Below, piece after piece: positions 8,423 through 18,637 of a stretch of DNA of 64,000 nucleotides. The notes below the pieces were generated by a model. The model was not told where the DNA came from and searched no databases. It saw only the letters and a list, made by a program, of their open reading frames with translations. The stretch spans positions 62,001-126,000 of the forward strand of contig PCCS01000012.1 of NCBI GenBank assembly GCA_002731825.1, read 5' to 3'. A program made the translations under genes and the position numbers. How positions within the stretch are numbered: the first letter of the stretch is position 1; each line of letters opens with the position of its first letter. This stretch comes from Myxococcales bacterium (GTDB taxonomy: Bacteria > Myxococcota_A > Bradymonadia > UBA7976 > UBA1532).

Positions 8423-11400
8423 GTACCAACAACGACCCACGAAAGTTTTGGCAGCATTTAAATGAAGTGCGCGGTTCCGAAGACGCGTCTTCATTGGACG
8501 ATGAATTTGGGACGGAGCTCGAGGCAAGAGACCACACCGGTCAAACTCGACGTCATTTTATGGGCATCATGGGTGCGTCTGCCGCCATGGCCAGTATGGC
8601 TGGCTGTATTCGACGACCCGTCGAAAACATCATGCCCTACAGCAAAATGCCGGAAGACATCTTGCCCGGCGTACCCAATAAGTACGCCACGGTGACCCAC
8701 ATCGCTGGGGATGTCATGGGCATGATCATCGAAGCCAATGACGGTCGGCCTACTAAGATCGAAGGGAATCTTGAGCACCCTGCCAGCCGGGGCGGCACAT
8801 CGGGACTCCATCAGACCATGGTCCTGGACCTTTATGACCCCAAACGGGCGACTGTGCCGAAGAAAGGTAAACTTCCCCAGACTTGGGAAGCGACAGCTGC
8901 GTTTATCAAATCACATTTCCAAAAGCGGTCCGGGCGAGGACTGCGGTTTTTGTCCGGCGCCAACCCGTCATGGACGTTTCAATCACTGGCCGAGCGGGCT
9001 ATCGATGAGCGATATCGGGGCTCTAAGTGGTACACATATGAAGCCATCAGCGGCGATAATGAGCGCGAAGGCCTGAAAGCGGCTTTCGGTGTTCCACGTA
9101 CGGCCGTCTACAATCTAAGCATGGCTCGAGCTATCCTCGCTCTGGACAGCGATTTTATGGGCACTGAGGCGCGCAACGTCGCAATGACCGCTGATTGGGC
9201 CAGTCTCCGAGACCCTGATAAATACCGCGGCCAAATGAGCCGATTATATGCAGTCGAGCCCATTATGAGTTTGACGGGCTCCAACGCAGATCATCGCCTG
9301 CGTTTGAAGCACAGCGAGATCGAGGGCTTTGCATTTCAAATCGCCCTCGAGCTGCGAAAAGATGGCAAGCCCATCCCGTCAGACATTCTGAAAGCCGCGC
9401 CCGCGCGAACGAAGACCCTCGGAGAGGATGCGAAAGCGTTTGCAGCGGTGGTCGCGAAGGACCTGGTTGCAAATGAGCCTCGAGTTGGTCAAGCAACACA
9501 TGGCGTCGTTGTGGTTGGCCCAAGGCAGCCGGCGCTTGTTCACAATGTGGTCGCAGCCATCAATGTGGCTCTTGATGCCATCGCCGGTCCGGTCAATTAC
9601 TATGACGATATCGTCCGAGGGCCGCGGAAGGCTAACGATGAAGGCGATTACAAGAATTTAGCCGCGCTGACTCAAGAATTGAATGCCGGTCAGGTCGATA
9701 CTCTAGTGATTTTCGGGTCTAATCCGGTCTATACAGCCCCCGGTGACTTAAAGTTCGCCGATGCGCTGAAAAAAGCCAAAACCATTATCGTCTTGGCCGA
9801 TTATGAAGACGAGACCAGCGCCTACGCGCACTGGACGATCCCGCGGGCCCACTTTCTAGAAGCGTGGGGTGATGCGGTCGACCAAGTCGGCTTTGGGGCC
9901 ATACAGCAGCCGGTCATCGAGCCGCTGCATGGTGCGTGGAGTGACATAGAATTTTTGGCTCGATTGCTGACAGATGAGCCAAAAGTCGATGGGTATAGCC
10001 AGGTACGGAAACTATGGCGTGCACAATTGAGCCAAACAAAGCCGATTCAGGATGCGGACTTTGAGCGCATTTGGCGAAAATGGCTTCACGATGGCAAGAT
10101 GGAAAAACCATTGGTCGGCGGGATGACGACCACCCAGCAGGTTCATAAGGGCGCCAAGGGGCTTTTATCGAATCCGCCTGTGGACACAAAAGCGTCCAGC
10201 AAAAACCTCGAAGTGATTTTTACCACAAGCTACAACACCCACGATGGCCGTTTTGCCAACAATTCCTATCAGCAGGAAGCGCCAGACCCCATCACGAAGA
10301 TCGTTTGGGATAATGCGGCGTTAGTTAGTCCGACGACGGCGCGCACATTGAATATTCCACCATCGAGCTTTATCGGTAAGACCGAGACCACTAAAATTAC
10401 CCTCGAGGTGAACGGTCAAAGCGTCGACATGCCAGCTTGGATTGTTCCAGGCATGGCCGATGATACGGTTGCCGTTGCAGTCGGATATGGGCGGGACTTC
10501 AATGGGTATCTGCCCTATCACGACAACGGTGTCGTTGGGTTCGATGTCAACCCACTGAGAACGATGGCATCGCCATTTGTGGCTGCGGGCGGCACCATCG
10601 CTAAGAAAGGCGAGATGTATCCCATCGCATGCCTGCAGCGGTTTGGGAGCCAGACACCTGGATTTGGATACAACCAACGCCCCCTCGTCAGAGAAGCGAC
10701 TTTAGATCAGTATGCGAAGGATCCGACGTTCGCTCGTGACGGCGACATCATTCACTGCTTCACAGGCATGACCGACCCACCCGACGAATGTAAAGACGGA
10801 CAGGGCGGGAGCATTCGGGGCGGTGTATTCGAGAAAAAGACCGTGGCCGGCAAGGAAGCTGATTACATTGTCACCTATCCAGGTGGTGGTGAAAAAGGTC
10901 AATTTAAACAACTGTACGATGGACCCACGCAAGGTGCGACGTACCTTGGTCCAGATGACTATGCAAAGGCCGTCAAAGAAGATCCTTCGAAGAAAGACAT
11001 TAAGTACTCTCCACATCAGTGGGGGATGGTTATCGATTTGAACAAGTGTACGGGTTGTAATGCCTGTCTCATCGCGTGTGATATCGAGAACAACGTTCCT
11101 GTGGTCGGTAAAGAAGAGGCCCGCTACGGCCGAGAAATGCATTGGATGCGAATGGACCGGTACTTCGTTGGTGATGAGGATAACCCAGATGTTGTCCACC
11201 AACCTTTGGGCTGCCAGATGTGCGAGACGGCGCCATGCGAAAACGTATGCCCTGTCCAAGCGACAAGTCACAGTCCCGAGGGCCTGAATGAGATGACCTA
11301 TAACCGGTGCATCGGAACGCGCTACTGTGCGAACAATTGCCCATTTAAGGTGCGTCGCTTCAACTTCTACAACTATGCAAGCTCGTCAACGCAGTGGAAG

Positions 11401-11811
11401 GGTCTCAAGGTCCGCGATGACAAGATCGTCGACCCGGACAATGACAATGAATTGCCACACATGTGGAAGAACCCTGATGTCTCGGTACGGTTCCGTGGCG
11501 TTATGGAAAAGTGCACATACTGCGTACAGCGCATCAATCGGGCTAAAAGAGCGGCCAAACTGGCCGGCCGGCACACCCAGAAGGGTAAGCAAGCGATACG
11601 GAATGTCGCAGTTGCATGTCAGCAAGTATGTGCCTCGAATTGCATCAGCTTTGGTGACTTGAATGACAAGGCCGAGACGCCATTCAGAGTAGCCCGAAAT
11701 TCGGTGAGAAATTATCAACTATTGACGGAATTAAACCTCCGTCCTCGGACAACCTACCTGGGCAAGGTTCGTAATGTGAACCCAGCACTCGGTGCGAAGA
11801 AGGGCGGATAG
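8419..11811 (+). CDS. actB: Alternative complex III subunit B, molybdopterin-oxidoreductase-like iron-sulfur protein
   Basis: A 1130-aa protein. The N-terminus has a twin-arginine signal ([14 protein letters not shown]) followed by MAGC, so it is exported folded and possibly lipidated. Residues of about 75-860 resemble the molybdopterin oxidoreductase fold, which in ActB homologues carries no Mo cofactor. The C-terminal ferredoxin part (about 870-1060) has Cys clusters [36 protein letters not shown] and KCTYC, typical for 3Fe-4S and 4Fe-4S centres. The track starts at GTG 8410. I prefer ATG 8419 because it overlaps the actA stop by 4 nt and has GGGGTG just upstream. Confidence 0.96.
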   Translation: MSTNNDPRKFWQHLNEVRGSEDASSLDDEFGTELEARDHTGQTRRHFMGIMGASAAMASMAGCIRRPVENIMPYSKMPEDILPGVPNKYATVTHIAGDVMGMIIEANDGRPTKIEGNLEHPASRGGTSGLHQTMVLDLYDPKRATVPKKGKLPQTWEATAAFIKSHFQKRSGRGLRFLSGANPSWTFQSLAERAIDERYRGSKWYTYEAISGDNEREGLKAAFGVPRTAVYNLSMARAILALDSDFMGTEARNVAMTADWASLRDPDKYRGQMSRLYAVEPIMSLTGSNADHRLRLKHSEIEGFAFQIALELRKDGKPIPSDILKAAPARTKTLGEDAKAFAAVVAKDLVANEPRVGQATHGVVVVGPRQPALVHNVVAAINVALDAIAGPVNYYDDIVRGPRKANDEGDYKNLAALTQELNAGQVDTLVIFGSNPVYTAPGDLKFADALKKAKTIIVLADYEDETSAYAHWTIPRAHFLEAWGDAVDQVGFGAIQQPVIEPLHGAWSDIEFLARLLTDEPKVDGYSQVRKLWRAQLSQTKPIQDADFERIWRKWLHDGKMEKPLVGGMTTTQQVHKGAKGLLSNPPVDTKASSKNLEVIFTTSYNTHDGRFANNSYQQEAPDPITKIVWDNAALVSPTTARTLNIPPSSFIGKTETTKITLEVNGQSVDMPAWIVPGMADDTVAVAVGYGRDFNGYLPYHDNGVVGFDVNPLRTMASPFVAAGGTIAKKGEMYPIACLQRFGSQTPGFGYNQRPLVREATLDQYAKDPTFARDGDIIHCFTGMTDPPDECKDGQGGSIRGGVFEKKTVAGKEADYIVTYPGGGEKGQFKQLYDGPTQGATYLGPDDYAKAVKEDPSKKDIKYSPHQWGMVIDLNKCTGCNACLIACDIENNVPVVGKEEARYGREMHWMRMDRYFVGDEDNPDVVHQPLGCQMCETAPCENVCPVQATSHSPEGLNEMTYNRCIGTRYCANNCPFKVRRFNFYNYASSSTQWKGLKVRDDKIVDPDNDNELPHMWKNPDVSVRFRGVMEKCTYCVQRINRAKRAAKLAGRHTQKGKQAIRNVAVACQQVCASNCISFGDLNDKAETPFRVARNSVRNYQLLTELNLRPRTTYLGKVRNVNPALGAKKGG

Positions 11812-11819
11812 ATAGAGTT

Positions 11820-13223
11820 ATGGCAGCGCAAAGTAAGAACGCAGCATCTGTTTTTCCACCTCCGCTCGTAGCTGGAAATCATACCTTTACTTCAGTCACT
11901 GAAACCGTGTGTGGAGTCGTCGAGAAGAAGCCCAATGTCAATTGGCTGCTGGCGCTGATGCTCTCGGCTTCGATCATGGCCGTTTTGGGCGGCAGTGTGG
12001 CCTATCTGTTCTGGGAAGGGACGGGCATTTGGGGGCTGAATAACCCGGTTGGATGGGGTTGGGCGATCGTCAACTTCGTATTCTGGGTTGGTATCGGTCA
12101 TGCTGGTACACTCATTTCAGCAATCCTCTTCTTGTTCCGGCAGAAGTGGCGTACGGCCATCAACCGGTTCGCTGAGGCGATGACGATTTTCGCGGTTATC
12201 TGCGCATTGGTCTTCCCTGGCATTCACGTTGGTCGTGTGTGGGCAGCCTACTGGATGCTCCCGCTACCCAATCAGATGGGCATGTGGCCAAATTTCCGAA
12301 GTCCACTCCTCTGGGATGTTTTCGCGGTCTCCACCTATTTTACAGTCTCCCTTATCTTTTGGTACGTGGGTCTGATTCCTGACTTAGCGACTCTGCGAGA
12401 TCGAGCTAAAGGCAAAATCGGCTACTGGGCTTACGGCCTCTTCGCTGTGGGGTGGCGCGGCGCGGCCAGTCATTGGAACAATTACGAGCGCGCCTATCTT
12501 CTGTTTGCAGGCTTGGCGACTCCGCTGGTTTTGTCCGTACATACAATCGTTTCTTTTGACTTTGCTGTGTCCATCATTCCTGGTTGGCATACCACAATCT
12601 TCCCGCCGTATTTTGTGGCTGGTGCGATTTTCTCCGGCTTCGCCATGGTCTGCACCCTCGCTGTACCCTGTCGAAAACTGTTTGGCCTCGAAGATTTTAT
12701 GACGGTGCGTCATATCGAGAACATGAACAAAGTCATTTTGTTGACGGGTACGCTGGTTGGTTATGCCTACTCCACCGAGTTTTTCATCGCGTGGTACAGC
12801 GGCAGCGTCTACGAAGGGTTTGCCTTCGTAAACCGTGCATTCGGACCCTTCGCTTGGGCCTACTGGATCATGATCAGCTGCAACGTCATCACTCCACAGT
12901 TCTTCTGGTCTAAGAAAATTAGAACGAGCATGGCATGGACGTTCGTCATGTCGATCTTCGTCAACATTGGTATGTGGTTCGAACGCTTTGTCATCGTCGC
13001 GACCTTGCATCGCGATTATACACCGAGTGCGTGGGGCTACTACACGCCCACGATTTTTGACATATCGACCTTTATTGGCTCCTTCGGCTTGTTCTTCTTC
13101 CTGTTTATCTTGTTCCTCAAGTTCCTGCCTGCCATCGCGATTGCGGAAATCAAGGCGGTGATGCCTCAAGCTGATCCCCATTGGGAAGGCTATCACAAGC
13201 ATGAGGAGTCGACCCATGGCTAA
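11820..13223 (+). CDS. actC: Alternative complex III subunit C, NrfD/PsrC-like quinol-binding membrane protein
   Basis: A 467-aa polytopic protein with roughly ten predicted hydrophobic helices. It matches the ActC/NrfD family, which in alternative complex III forms one membrane half near ActB and is thought to bind quinol. [18 protein letters not shown] and [19 protein letters not shown] are typical conserved stretches. It starts 8 nt after actB and ends overlapping actD by 8 nt. Confidence 0.95.
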   Translation: MAAQSKNAASVFPPPLVAGNHTFTSVTETVCGVVEKKPNVNWLLALMLSASIMAVLGGSVAYLFWEGTGIWGLNNPVGWGWAIVNFVFWVGIGHAGTLISAILFLFRQKWRTAINRFAEAMTIFAVICALVFPGIHVGRVWAAYWMLPLPNQMGMWPNFRSPLLWDVFAVSTYFTVSLIFWYVGLIPDLATLRDRAKGKIGYWAYGLFAVGWRGAASHWNNYERAYLLFAGLATPLVLSVHTIVSFDFAVSIIPGWHTTIFPPYFVAGAIFSGFAMVCTLAVPCRKLFGLEDFMTVRHIENMNKVILLTGTLVGYAYSTEFFIAWYSGSVYEGFAFVNRAFGPFAWAYWIMISCNVITPQFFWSKKIRTSMAWTFVMSIFVNIGMWFERFVIVATLHRDYTPSAWGYYTPTIFDISTFIGSFGLFFFLFILFLKFLPAIAIAEIKAVMPQADPHWEGYHKHEESTHG

Positions 13224-13752
13224 GTCAAAGATTTGGGGCGCAGTCGCCCAGTTTGAAAACCCGGCAGAGTTAGTCCATGGCGTGGAAGCCATCCGCGGTG
13301 CGGGTTACACCAACATCGAAGCCTATTCCCCTTTTCCGATTCACGGGATGGAGAAAGTCTTGGGCTTGAGTGGGTCCAAGGTTCCCTGGATTACCCTTTT
13401 TGGCGGCCTTTGCGGCTTTTCATTGGGCACCTGGTTGCAGTGGTGGACAGGCGCTGTCGACTATCCTGTGGTCATCGGTGGCAAACCGCTTTTCGCCATC
13501 GAATCCTCTGTTCCAATCATGTTTGAGCTGACGGTTCTCTTGTCCGCGTTCGGTACGCTCGCGGGCATGATGATTCTAAATGGCTTACCGCGTCCGCATC
13601 ACCCCCTCGATGGCTATGCGCCATTTCGGCGGGTTACAGATGATAAATTCTTTATCAGTATCGAGTCGGATGATCCGAAGTTTGACGCCCTGGCTGCACA
13701 GGCCGCGCTGGAACAAGCGGGCGGAACAAACGTCGCTTTGGTGGAGGCATAA
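13216..13752 (+). CDS. actD: Alternative complex III subunit D (DUF3341 membrane protein)
   Basis: A 178-aa DUF3341 protein with two TM helices (about 57-77 and 97-120) and a soluble ferredoxin-like N-terminal part ([25 protein letters not shown]). In alternative complex III it anchors and packs beside the NrfD-like subunits. The track extends to 13201, but GAGGAG sits 7 nt before ATG 13216, and this start overlaps the actC stop (ATGGCTAA), which supports translational coupling. Confidence 0.94.
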   Translation: MAKSKIWGAVAQFENPAELVHGVEAIRGAGYTNIEAYSPFPIHGMEKVLGLSGSKVPWITLFGGLCGFSLGTWLQWWTGAVDYPVVIGGKPLFAIESSVPIMFELTVLLSAFGTLAGMMILNGLPRPHHPLDGYAPFRRVTDDKFFISIESDDPKFDALAAQAALEQAGGTNVALVEA

Positions 13753-13755
13753 ACG

Positions 13756-14691
13756 GTGTTTACGAGACCAGGACTTTCCTTTTTAGGCTCATTGGGCTTA
13801 CTGACATTGGCCGTCGTTCTTTCGGGCTGTCGGGGCAATACGTCCCGTGAGCCACCCGTCCACTTGAATCCAAACATGGACATCCAAGATAAATATAAGC
13901 CCTATCGCAAAAGCACGTTCTTCACAGACGGCCGCTCCATGCGTAAGCCCCCAACGGGCACTGTAGCTCGGGGCCAGCTGCGGGCTAACACCAGCTTGCA
14001 TTGCGGAAAAGAGAATTCCAACGACTGTGCCAGCAAAGATAACGTCACATATATTGAAAAGCTGCCCATACCATTGACTCTGGAGACCATGAAGAGGGGC
14101 CGAGACCGGTACAATATTTACTGCGCACCATGCCATGCTAAAGACGGTTTTGGCGGGGGTAAGGTTGCACTCCGATCGATGGATCTCGAGGGGGTACAGG
14201 CGATTAAGCCACCGACTTTTCATTCAACCCGCTTGGGTAAAATGCCAGTCGGTGAGATTTACCATACCATTGCCTACGGCTCGAAAAGTGGTGCCATGTA
14301 CGGATACCGGCATCAGATCACCGACGTGAATGATCGCTGGGCCATCGTCGCATACATTAGAGCGCTTCAGCGCAGTCAGGATGCCAGCGCGTCCATGTAC
14401 GTAAAACCAAAGCCGGCTCCTCCTGTTGAGCCAGTGCCGACCGGGACTGATGGTGTTGCAATACCAGCTGGTGACGGAGCCATGAACGGTGCAGAAGGAG
14501 GTACCCCCGAGGGGCAAACAGCACCGGCCAAGCCAGCTGCACCGACACCGGCTAATGCCGCGCCAGCCGCTCAGCCAGTTGCAGCGCCAGCCGTTAAGCC
14601 AGTTGCAGCGCCAGCGCCAGCCGCAAAGCCAGTTGCAGCGCCAGCGCCAGCCGCTAAGCCAGCTGCACCGGCCAAAATTGAGACGAAGTAG
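13756..14691 (+). CDS. actE: Alternative complex III subunit E, monoheme cytochrome c lipoprotein with Pro/Ala tail
   Basis: A 311-aa lipoprotein: a hydrophobic signal ends in VLSGC, and the mature part has one CxxCH (CAPCHAKDGFGGG) with downstream Met residues available as axial ligand. This matches the monoheme ActE subunit. It starts with GTG, 3 nt after actD, with GGAGG upstream. The unusual part is residues of about 215-311, an Ala/Pro/Lys low-complexity tail ending in near-identical PVAAPAPAAK units encoded by short DNA repeats. Such tails are probably flexible periplasmic linkers. The repeat number may vary between strains. Confidence 0.93.
   Translation: MFTRPGLSFLGSLGLLTLAVVLSGCRGNTSREPPVHLNPNMDIQDKYKPYRKSTFFTDGRSMRKPPTGTVARGQLRANTSLHCGKENSNDCASKDNVTYIEKLPIPLTLETMKRGRDRYNIYCAPCHAKDGFGGGKVALRSMDLEGVQAIKPPTFHSTRLGKMPVGEIYHTIAYGSKSGAMYGYRHQITDVNDRWAIVAYIRALQRSQDASASMYVKPKPAPPVEPVPTGTDGVAIPAGDGAMNGAEGGTPEGQTAPAKPAAPTPANAAPAAQPVAAPAVKPVAAPAPAAKPVAAPAPAAKPAAPAKIETK
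14573..14676 (+). repeat. Short direct repeats coding the Pro/Ala tail of ActE
   Basis: Four tandem copies starting AGCCAGYTGCA; two full 30-nt copies are almost identical and the outer two are shortened or diverged. They encode PVAAPAPAAK-like units. They are in frame, so slippage would change tail length without a frameshift. Confidence 0.75.
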
Positions 14692-14700
14692 GGGACCACG

Positions 14701-15903
14701 ATGGGACACGGCAATCAATTCGTAGATCAACCAAACATGGATCCAAAGCTGGTCAGCAAAGGATTCAAGTTCGGCGTGGCGCTCGCAGTCATTGGACTAG
14801 GGGCTGCGTTTGCAGGCCTTGCCACTGAGTCTAAAGAGCAGTTTTTCTATTCCTGGCTTGTGGCCGGCATGACGTTTACGACAATCAGCTTGGGCTGTTT
14901 ATTCATCGTGCTCATCCACCACATCACGGGTGCGATGTGGAGCACGGCCGTGCGTCGACTCGCTGAAAATATTGCTGCAGCTTTGCCGTACATGGCGTTG
15001 CTCATGCTGCCCGTCCTTTTTATCGGCATGCATGACTTATATCACTGGACGCATGGTGATGCGGTTGCGAAGGACGCCATCTTGCAATCTAAGTCGGGCT
15101 ATCTCAACACCGTCTTCTTCAGTGTCCGGACGGTTCTCTATTTTGCCCTCTGGATCGTGATTGCGCGGTTCTACCGAAAGTACAGCGTCAAGCAAGATGC
15201 GACGGGCGATGTCGCCTATACGTTCAAAATGCGTTGGTGGGCCCCTTTGAGTATCCTCGCCTATGCTTTGTCGGTGAGCTACGCGGGTTTCGATTGGATC
15301 ATGAGTCTTGACCCTCATTGGTTCAGCACGATGTTCGGTGTCATCATTTTTGCTGGCGGTATGGTGTCGGGTTTTGCGACCCTCGGCCTTTATGGCTTAT
15401 GGCTGACCAAGAATGGCACTTTGAAGAATACGATAAATGAATGGCACTTCCATGACTGTGCAAAGCTTATGTGGGGTTTTGTCATCTTTTGGACATACAC
15501 CAGCTTCAGTCAGTATTTCTTGATTTGGTACGGCAATATCGCAGAAGAAACAGCGTGGTACTACGTGCGAATGCACCATGGTTGGGAGCGCATCGGCATT
15601 CTGGTCATTTTAGGCCATTTCGCACTGCCCTTCTGGGTTCTTCTCAGCCGACACATGAAACGAAGTCGATATGCATTCGCTCTCGTTGCCGCATGGATGA
15701 TCTTTATGCATTACGTCGATCTGTACTACATGGCCATGCCTAATTTACATCATGGGTTCCATCCGTCTTGGATGGACTTGGCCTGTTTCGTTGGAATTGG
15801 TGGTGTTTTCTTGGCGGCCGTTATGCGCGTGTCGGGTAAAGACGCCATTGTCGCCCATCGCGATCCGCAGCTCCATGCATCGTTGAACTACGACAATTTC
15901 TAG
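14701..15903 (+). CDS. actF: Alternative complex III subunit F, second quinol-binding membrane protein
   Basis: A 400-aa polytopic protein with about ten hydrophobic helices, related to ActC and characteristic of the sixth gene of alternative complex III operons (quinol:cytochrome c oxidoreductase quinone-binding subunit 2). A conserved segment includes HHITGAMWSTAVRRLAENIA. It follows actE by 9 nt with GTAGGGG as a ribosome site. Its TAG stop is in the same frame as the following SCO gene, 15 nt upstream of that gene's start. Confidence 0.95.
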   Translation: MGHGNQFVDQPNMDPKLVSKGFKFGVALAVIGLGAAFAGLATESKEQFFYSWLVAGMTFTTISLGCLFIVLIHHITGAMWSTAVRRLAENIAAALPYMALLMLPVLFIGMHDLYHWTHGDAVAKDAILQSKSGYLNTVFFSVRTVLYFALWIVIARFYRKYSVKQDATGDVAYTFKMRWWAPLSILAYALSVSYAGFDWIMSLDPHWFSTMFGVIIFAGGMVSGFATLGLYGLWLTKNGTLKNTINEWHFHDCAKLMWGFVIFWTYTSFSQYFLIWYGNIAEETAWYYVRMHHGWERIGILVILGHFALPFWVLLSRHMKRSRYAFALVAAWMIFMHYVDLYYMAMPNLHHGFHPSWMDLACFVGIGGVFLAAVMRVSGKDAIVAHRDPQLHASLNYDNF

Positions 15904-15918
15904 TCTGACGTAGCTGCC

Positions 15919-16770
15919 TTGTTTATCGACCGCAACCGATTCCAACGCGTTCAGCTGCAGGCCATCGCTGCGGTCGTAGTCTTACTGGGCCTGATGTACG
16001 GCACCCCCGCACTTGCAGAGTCTACCGTCGCAGGTCCGACTCCGATTCCTGCCGACATACAGATCACCGAAAAACTCGGAACATCGGTGCCTAAAGATTT
16101 AAAGTTCACGCGGGAAGACGGTACTAAAACGACGCTCAAGGCCTATCTAGATAAGGGCCAACCCATTGTGTTGGTCCCCGTTTACTATTCATGCCCGCTG
16201 CTGTGTAACATTACGCTGAACCGCTTAATTGACACGCTCAAAGAACTCGATTGGGTCCCGGGCAACGGATACCAGGTGGTCACCTTCAGTATCGATCCCA
16301 GGGAAGATCATACCCTCGCAAAAGTGAAGAAGGCAGCGTACATGGAGACGCTCAATCGGCCCGGTTCTGAATTTGGTTGGCACTTTTTAACTGCAGAGCG
16401 GGCAACCATTAAGGCTGTCACAGACGCCATTGGATTTGGGTATCGATACGATGAGGGTAAAATGGAATACCTACACCGCGCCGGTCTCATCGTCGTCAAC
16501 ACCGACGGTGTTGTGTCTCGTTACTTTCATGGTGCCTATACCCCGCCAGTGCAACTCACCCTGGGCCTAATCAAGGCCGCTGACGGGCGTTTGGGCAGTT
16601 TTAAGGAAAAGGTATGGGCCAGCATCTTTGAGTACGAGAAAAGCCAGAAAAAGTACATTCTGGACGAAGACATCGTTTTGGTCGCGCTTGGTCTCATGGT
16701 CACGACCTTGATCGTACTTACATTTGTGGCATTTCGGAGGCCCCGCAGACGGGCTGAGTCCGGGACTTAA
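15919..16770 (+). CDS. SCO1/SenC-family copper chaperone
   Basis: A 283-aa thioredoxin-fold protein that delivers copper to the CuA site of haem-copper oxidases. It has an N-terminal signal (AVVVLLGLMYGTPALA), the copper-binding CPLLC (CxxxC) and the distal His in EYLHRAGLIVVNTDG, plus a C-terminal TM helix (about 251-271) ending in a basic tail. The only usable start after the in-frame actF stop is TTG at 15919, without a clear ribosome site, so translation may depend on actF. Its place directly after actABCDEF suggests that quinol oxidation is linked to a copper oxidase. No oxidase genes lie in the window. Confidence 0.9.
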   Translation: MFIDRNRFQRVQLQAIAAVVVLLGLMYGTPALAESTVAGPTPIPADIQITEKLGTSVPKDLKFTREDGTKTTLKAYLDKGQPIVLVPVYYSCPLLCNITLNRLIDTLKELDWVPGNGYQVVTFSIDPREDHTLAKVKKAAYMETLNRPGSEFGWHFLTAERATIKAVTDAIGFGYRYDEGKMEYLHRAGLIVVNTDGVVSRYFHGAYTPPVQLTLGLIKAADGRLGSFKEKVWASIFEYEKSQKKYILDEDIVLVALGLMVTTLIVLTFVAFRRPRRRAESGT

Positions 16771-16822
16771 TGGGTTTACGGATCACACAATAAGTGAATT
16801 CCGCTGACCTTTGGGTAGGCGC

Positions 16823-17557
16823 ATGATCGATGACGACATAGACTTAATTTTCGATGAGCCGGTCTCTGCTCTATCAGGCTCAGTTCTCATCAGACGTCAT
16901 TCACCGATCATTTTCATGTATCCAAGCCTCATGGTCGCATTTCTTTTGGGCTTTTTTTCTGTTCTCGGTGAGCGAAGCCCTGAGCAACCTGGCTATTTAG
17001 GCATACTCTTTCTGACTTTTACTTTCGTGAATTTGTCTGTGCTATCCATCCGATACACGCGAGCGGCGGCGTGGGGTTTATTGGGACTTGGCTTATTTCT
17101 ATGGCTGCTCTGCGTGACTGTTTTCGATCAGGGAGCCTTGGCTGTTTTGCACGGGGCCGCGTCTCCTGTCTTCATGTCTCCCGGATTCTATGGGATCTGG
17201 ATCTCTTGTCTTGGTGGCTTGATCTTTGCGGACTATTGGCAATCCAAGATGGAAACATGGCGCATCGTCGGAACAGAATTGGTCTGCTATCGTGCTATCG
17301 GGCTCGACGAGCGCCACCCGGTCTCCGGTATCCGGATTCATGTTGAGACAGACGATGTAGCTAAATACGCTCTTTTGGGCTCAGGTGATTTGTATTTCTT
17401 AAATCAGTCGGGCCGACCCCTCGTGAGCCTGAAACACGTTGTTCGGATCCGTTCGAAAGAAATACGGCTGCAGCAGGATTTAGCGCGCGCACAAGAACTC
17501 TGGTCATCCATGCAACAGGGCATCCATGATCGAATCGAACGCGAGAAAAGTGCCTGA
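16823..17557 (+). CDS. Membrane protein with C-terminal cytosolic domain, unknown function
   Basis: A 244-aa protein with about four hydrophobic helices between residues 25 and 145, then a soluble C-terminal part with alternating hydrophobic residues (ALLGSGDLYFLNQSGRPLVSLKHV) and a charged helix. The C-terminal half is reminiscent of PH-like domains, but I cannot name the family. ATG 16823 has GGTAGG a few bases upstream and is preferred over the track's TTG at 16811. It follows the SCO gene and may be co-transcribed with the act operon. Confidence 0.7.
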   Translation: MIDDDIDLIFDEPVSALSGSVLIRRHSPIIFMYPSLMVAFLLGFFSVLGERSPEQPGYLGILFLTFTFVNLSVLSIRYTRAAAWGLLGLGLFLWLLCVTVFDQGALAVLHGAASPVFMSPGFYGIWISCLGGLIFADYWQSKMETWRIVGTELVCYRAIGLDERHPVSGIRIHVETDDVAKYALLGSGDLYFLNQSGRPLVSLKHVVRIRSKEIRLQQDLARAQELWSSMQQGIHDRIEREKSA

Positions 17558-17574
17558 GCGTCCGAATTCATAGC

Positions 17575-18405
17575 CTAATCGTCGATGAGGAACTGCTCCA
17601 TCTTTGGAGCGGGTACCTGCTTTTGTGTCTTATTTAGTTTAATGCCTTGCGTATTTGGGCCAGCAGTCTTGCCCGTACCTTTGCCAGTTGGCGCAGGTGT
17701 CTTTCCCTTTGCCTTGACCGAGGTTTTCTTCTCTTCTACTTGACGAAATCGACGGGTTTTCGGGTTAAAAATAAACGACAGTGTCTGACCTCCACCTTGG
17801 AGCAGCAGATACCGAGACTGGTCCATTTGGCTCAGCGACCACCGAGGAATGAGTTCAAGTCCTTCCGCGGTCTTCATACGAAGGGGTCTATCAAACATAA
17901 TTCGGCCACTGGTTCCAGACCCGTCGATAATGCGTAAGCTTTGGTAATCAAGAGTATCGCCTTGTACCCGTGCTCGTTCTTGGACAACAAAGTCAGGAAT
18001 TGTGTCTCCATTCACGTCACGAGCTGCGAGTTTAATCGAGACAGGCCCAGGTGCGGCGCGACCCCGTGCAATTTTGATAAATCTGGGGTTACCTTTTTCA
18101 GTCAGTAGCATCAGCGCCAACCTATGGTCGGCTAAAGACAATACGCTTGTGTCATCGGATACCTCTTCGGGAAGCTCTTCTGCTAAGCGTGTGTAGACGA
18201 GCGCACACCCGTGTTTAAATTGGGCTTTGATGCCGGTTGTCGCACGGGCGGCTATTCGACCAAATTCTGGCCCAATTGTTTGTTTCAAGTGCTGTTCACC
18301 CATTTTGCATGGGTCTGGTCCTTGCGCCTTCGGTTTACCTGCACCGCACGCAAATAATAACAGGCTCAGAGGCAACATGCCCAATCGTATCCATCTCTGT
18401 CTCAT
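17575..18405 (-). CDS. Lipoprotein of unknown function
   Basis: A 276-aa predicted lipoprotein: an N-terminal signal with lipobox LLFAC and then a Gly/Lys-rich linker. The mid region has VNGDTIPDFVVQ, an FG-GAP/VCBS-like Asp-containing loop that is frequent in Ca-binding repeats. The C-terminus is Lys/Thr/Pro-rich and disordered (KGKTPAPTGKGTGKT). It is convergent with the preceding membrane protein and divergent from the E1 gene. The function is unknown; an envelope protein is the safe statement. Confidence 0.78.
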   Translation of the reverse strand: MRQRWIRLGMLPLSLLLFACGAGKPKAQGPDPCKMGEQHLKQTIGPEFGRIAARATTGIKAQFKHGCALVYTRLAEELPEEVSDDTSVLSLADHRLALMLLTEKGNPRFIKIARGRAAPGPVSIKLAARDVNGDTIPDFVVQERARVQGDTLDYQSLRIIDGSGTSGRIMFDRPLRMKTAEGLELIPRWSLSQMDQSRYLLLQGGGQTLSFIFNPKTRRFRQVEEKKTSVKAKGKTPAPTGKGTGKTAGPNTQGIKLNKTQKQVPAPKMEQFLIDD

Positions 18406-18637
18406 GATTTGATCCTAGGTCGGCTCCAGTACTCACACGGTCATTTTGGCGCCTAGAGCATCTACTTGTCCAGTGTCCTTATACACTTTGACGCGTCAGC
18501 CCACTTTCTTGCTCTAAGGCACGTCATGGCTCAATGGCCCAGCGGAGGTTGCTTGCACATCGCGCGCCGTTCCGGTAAGTCCTTTGCAGCGGAATATTCG
18601 TTTTACATGAGCTTGCTGTGCATTGAGGAGGATGAAG

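Noticed and set aside
12384-13292. 302-aa minus-strand ORF opposite actC
   Set aside because: It lies antisense to a clear membrane subunit and has a composition typical of shadow translation.
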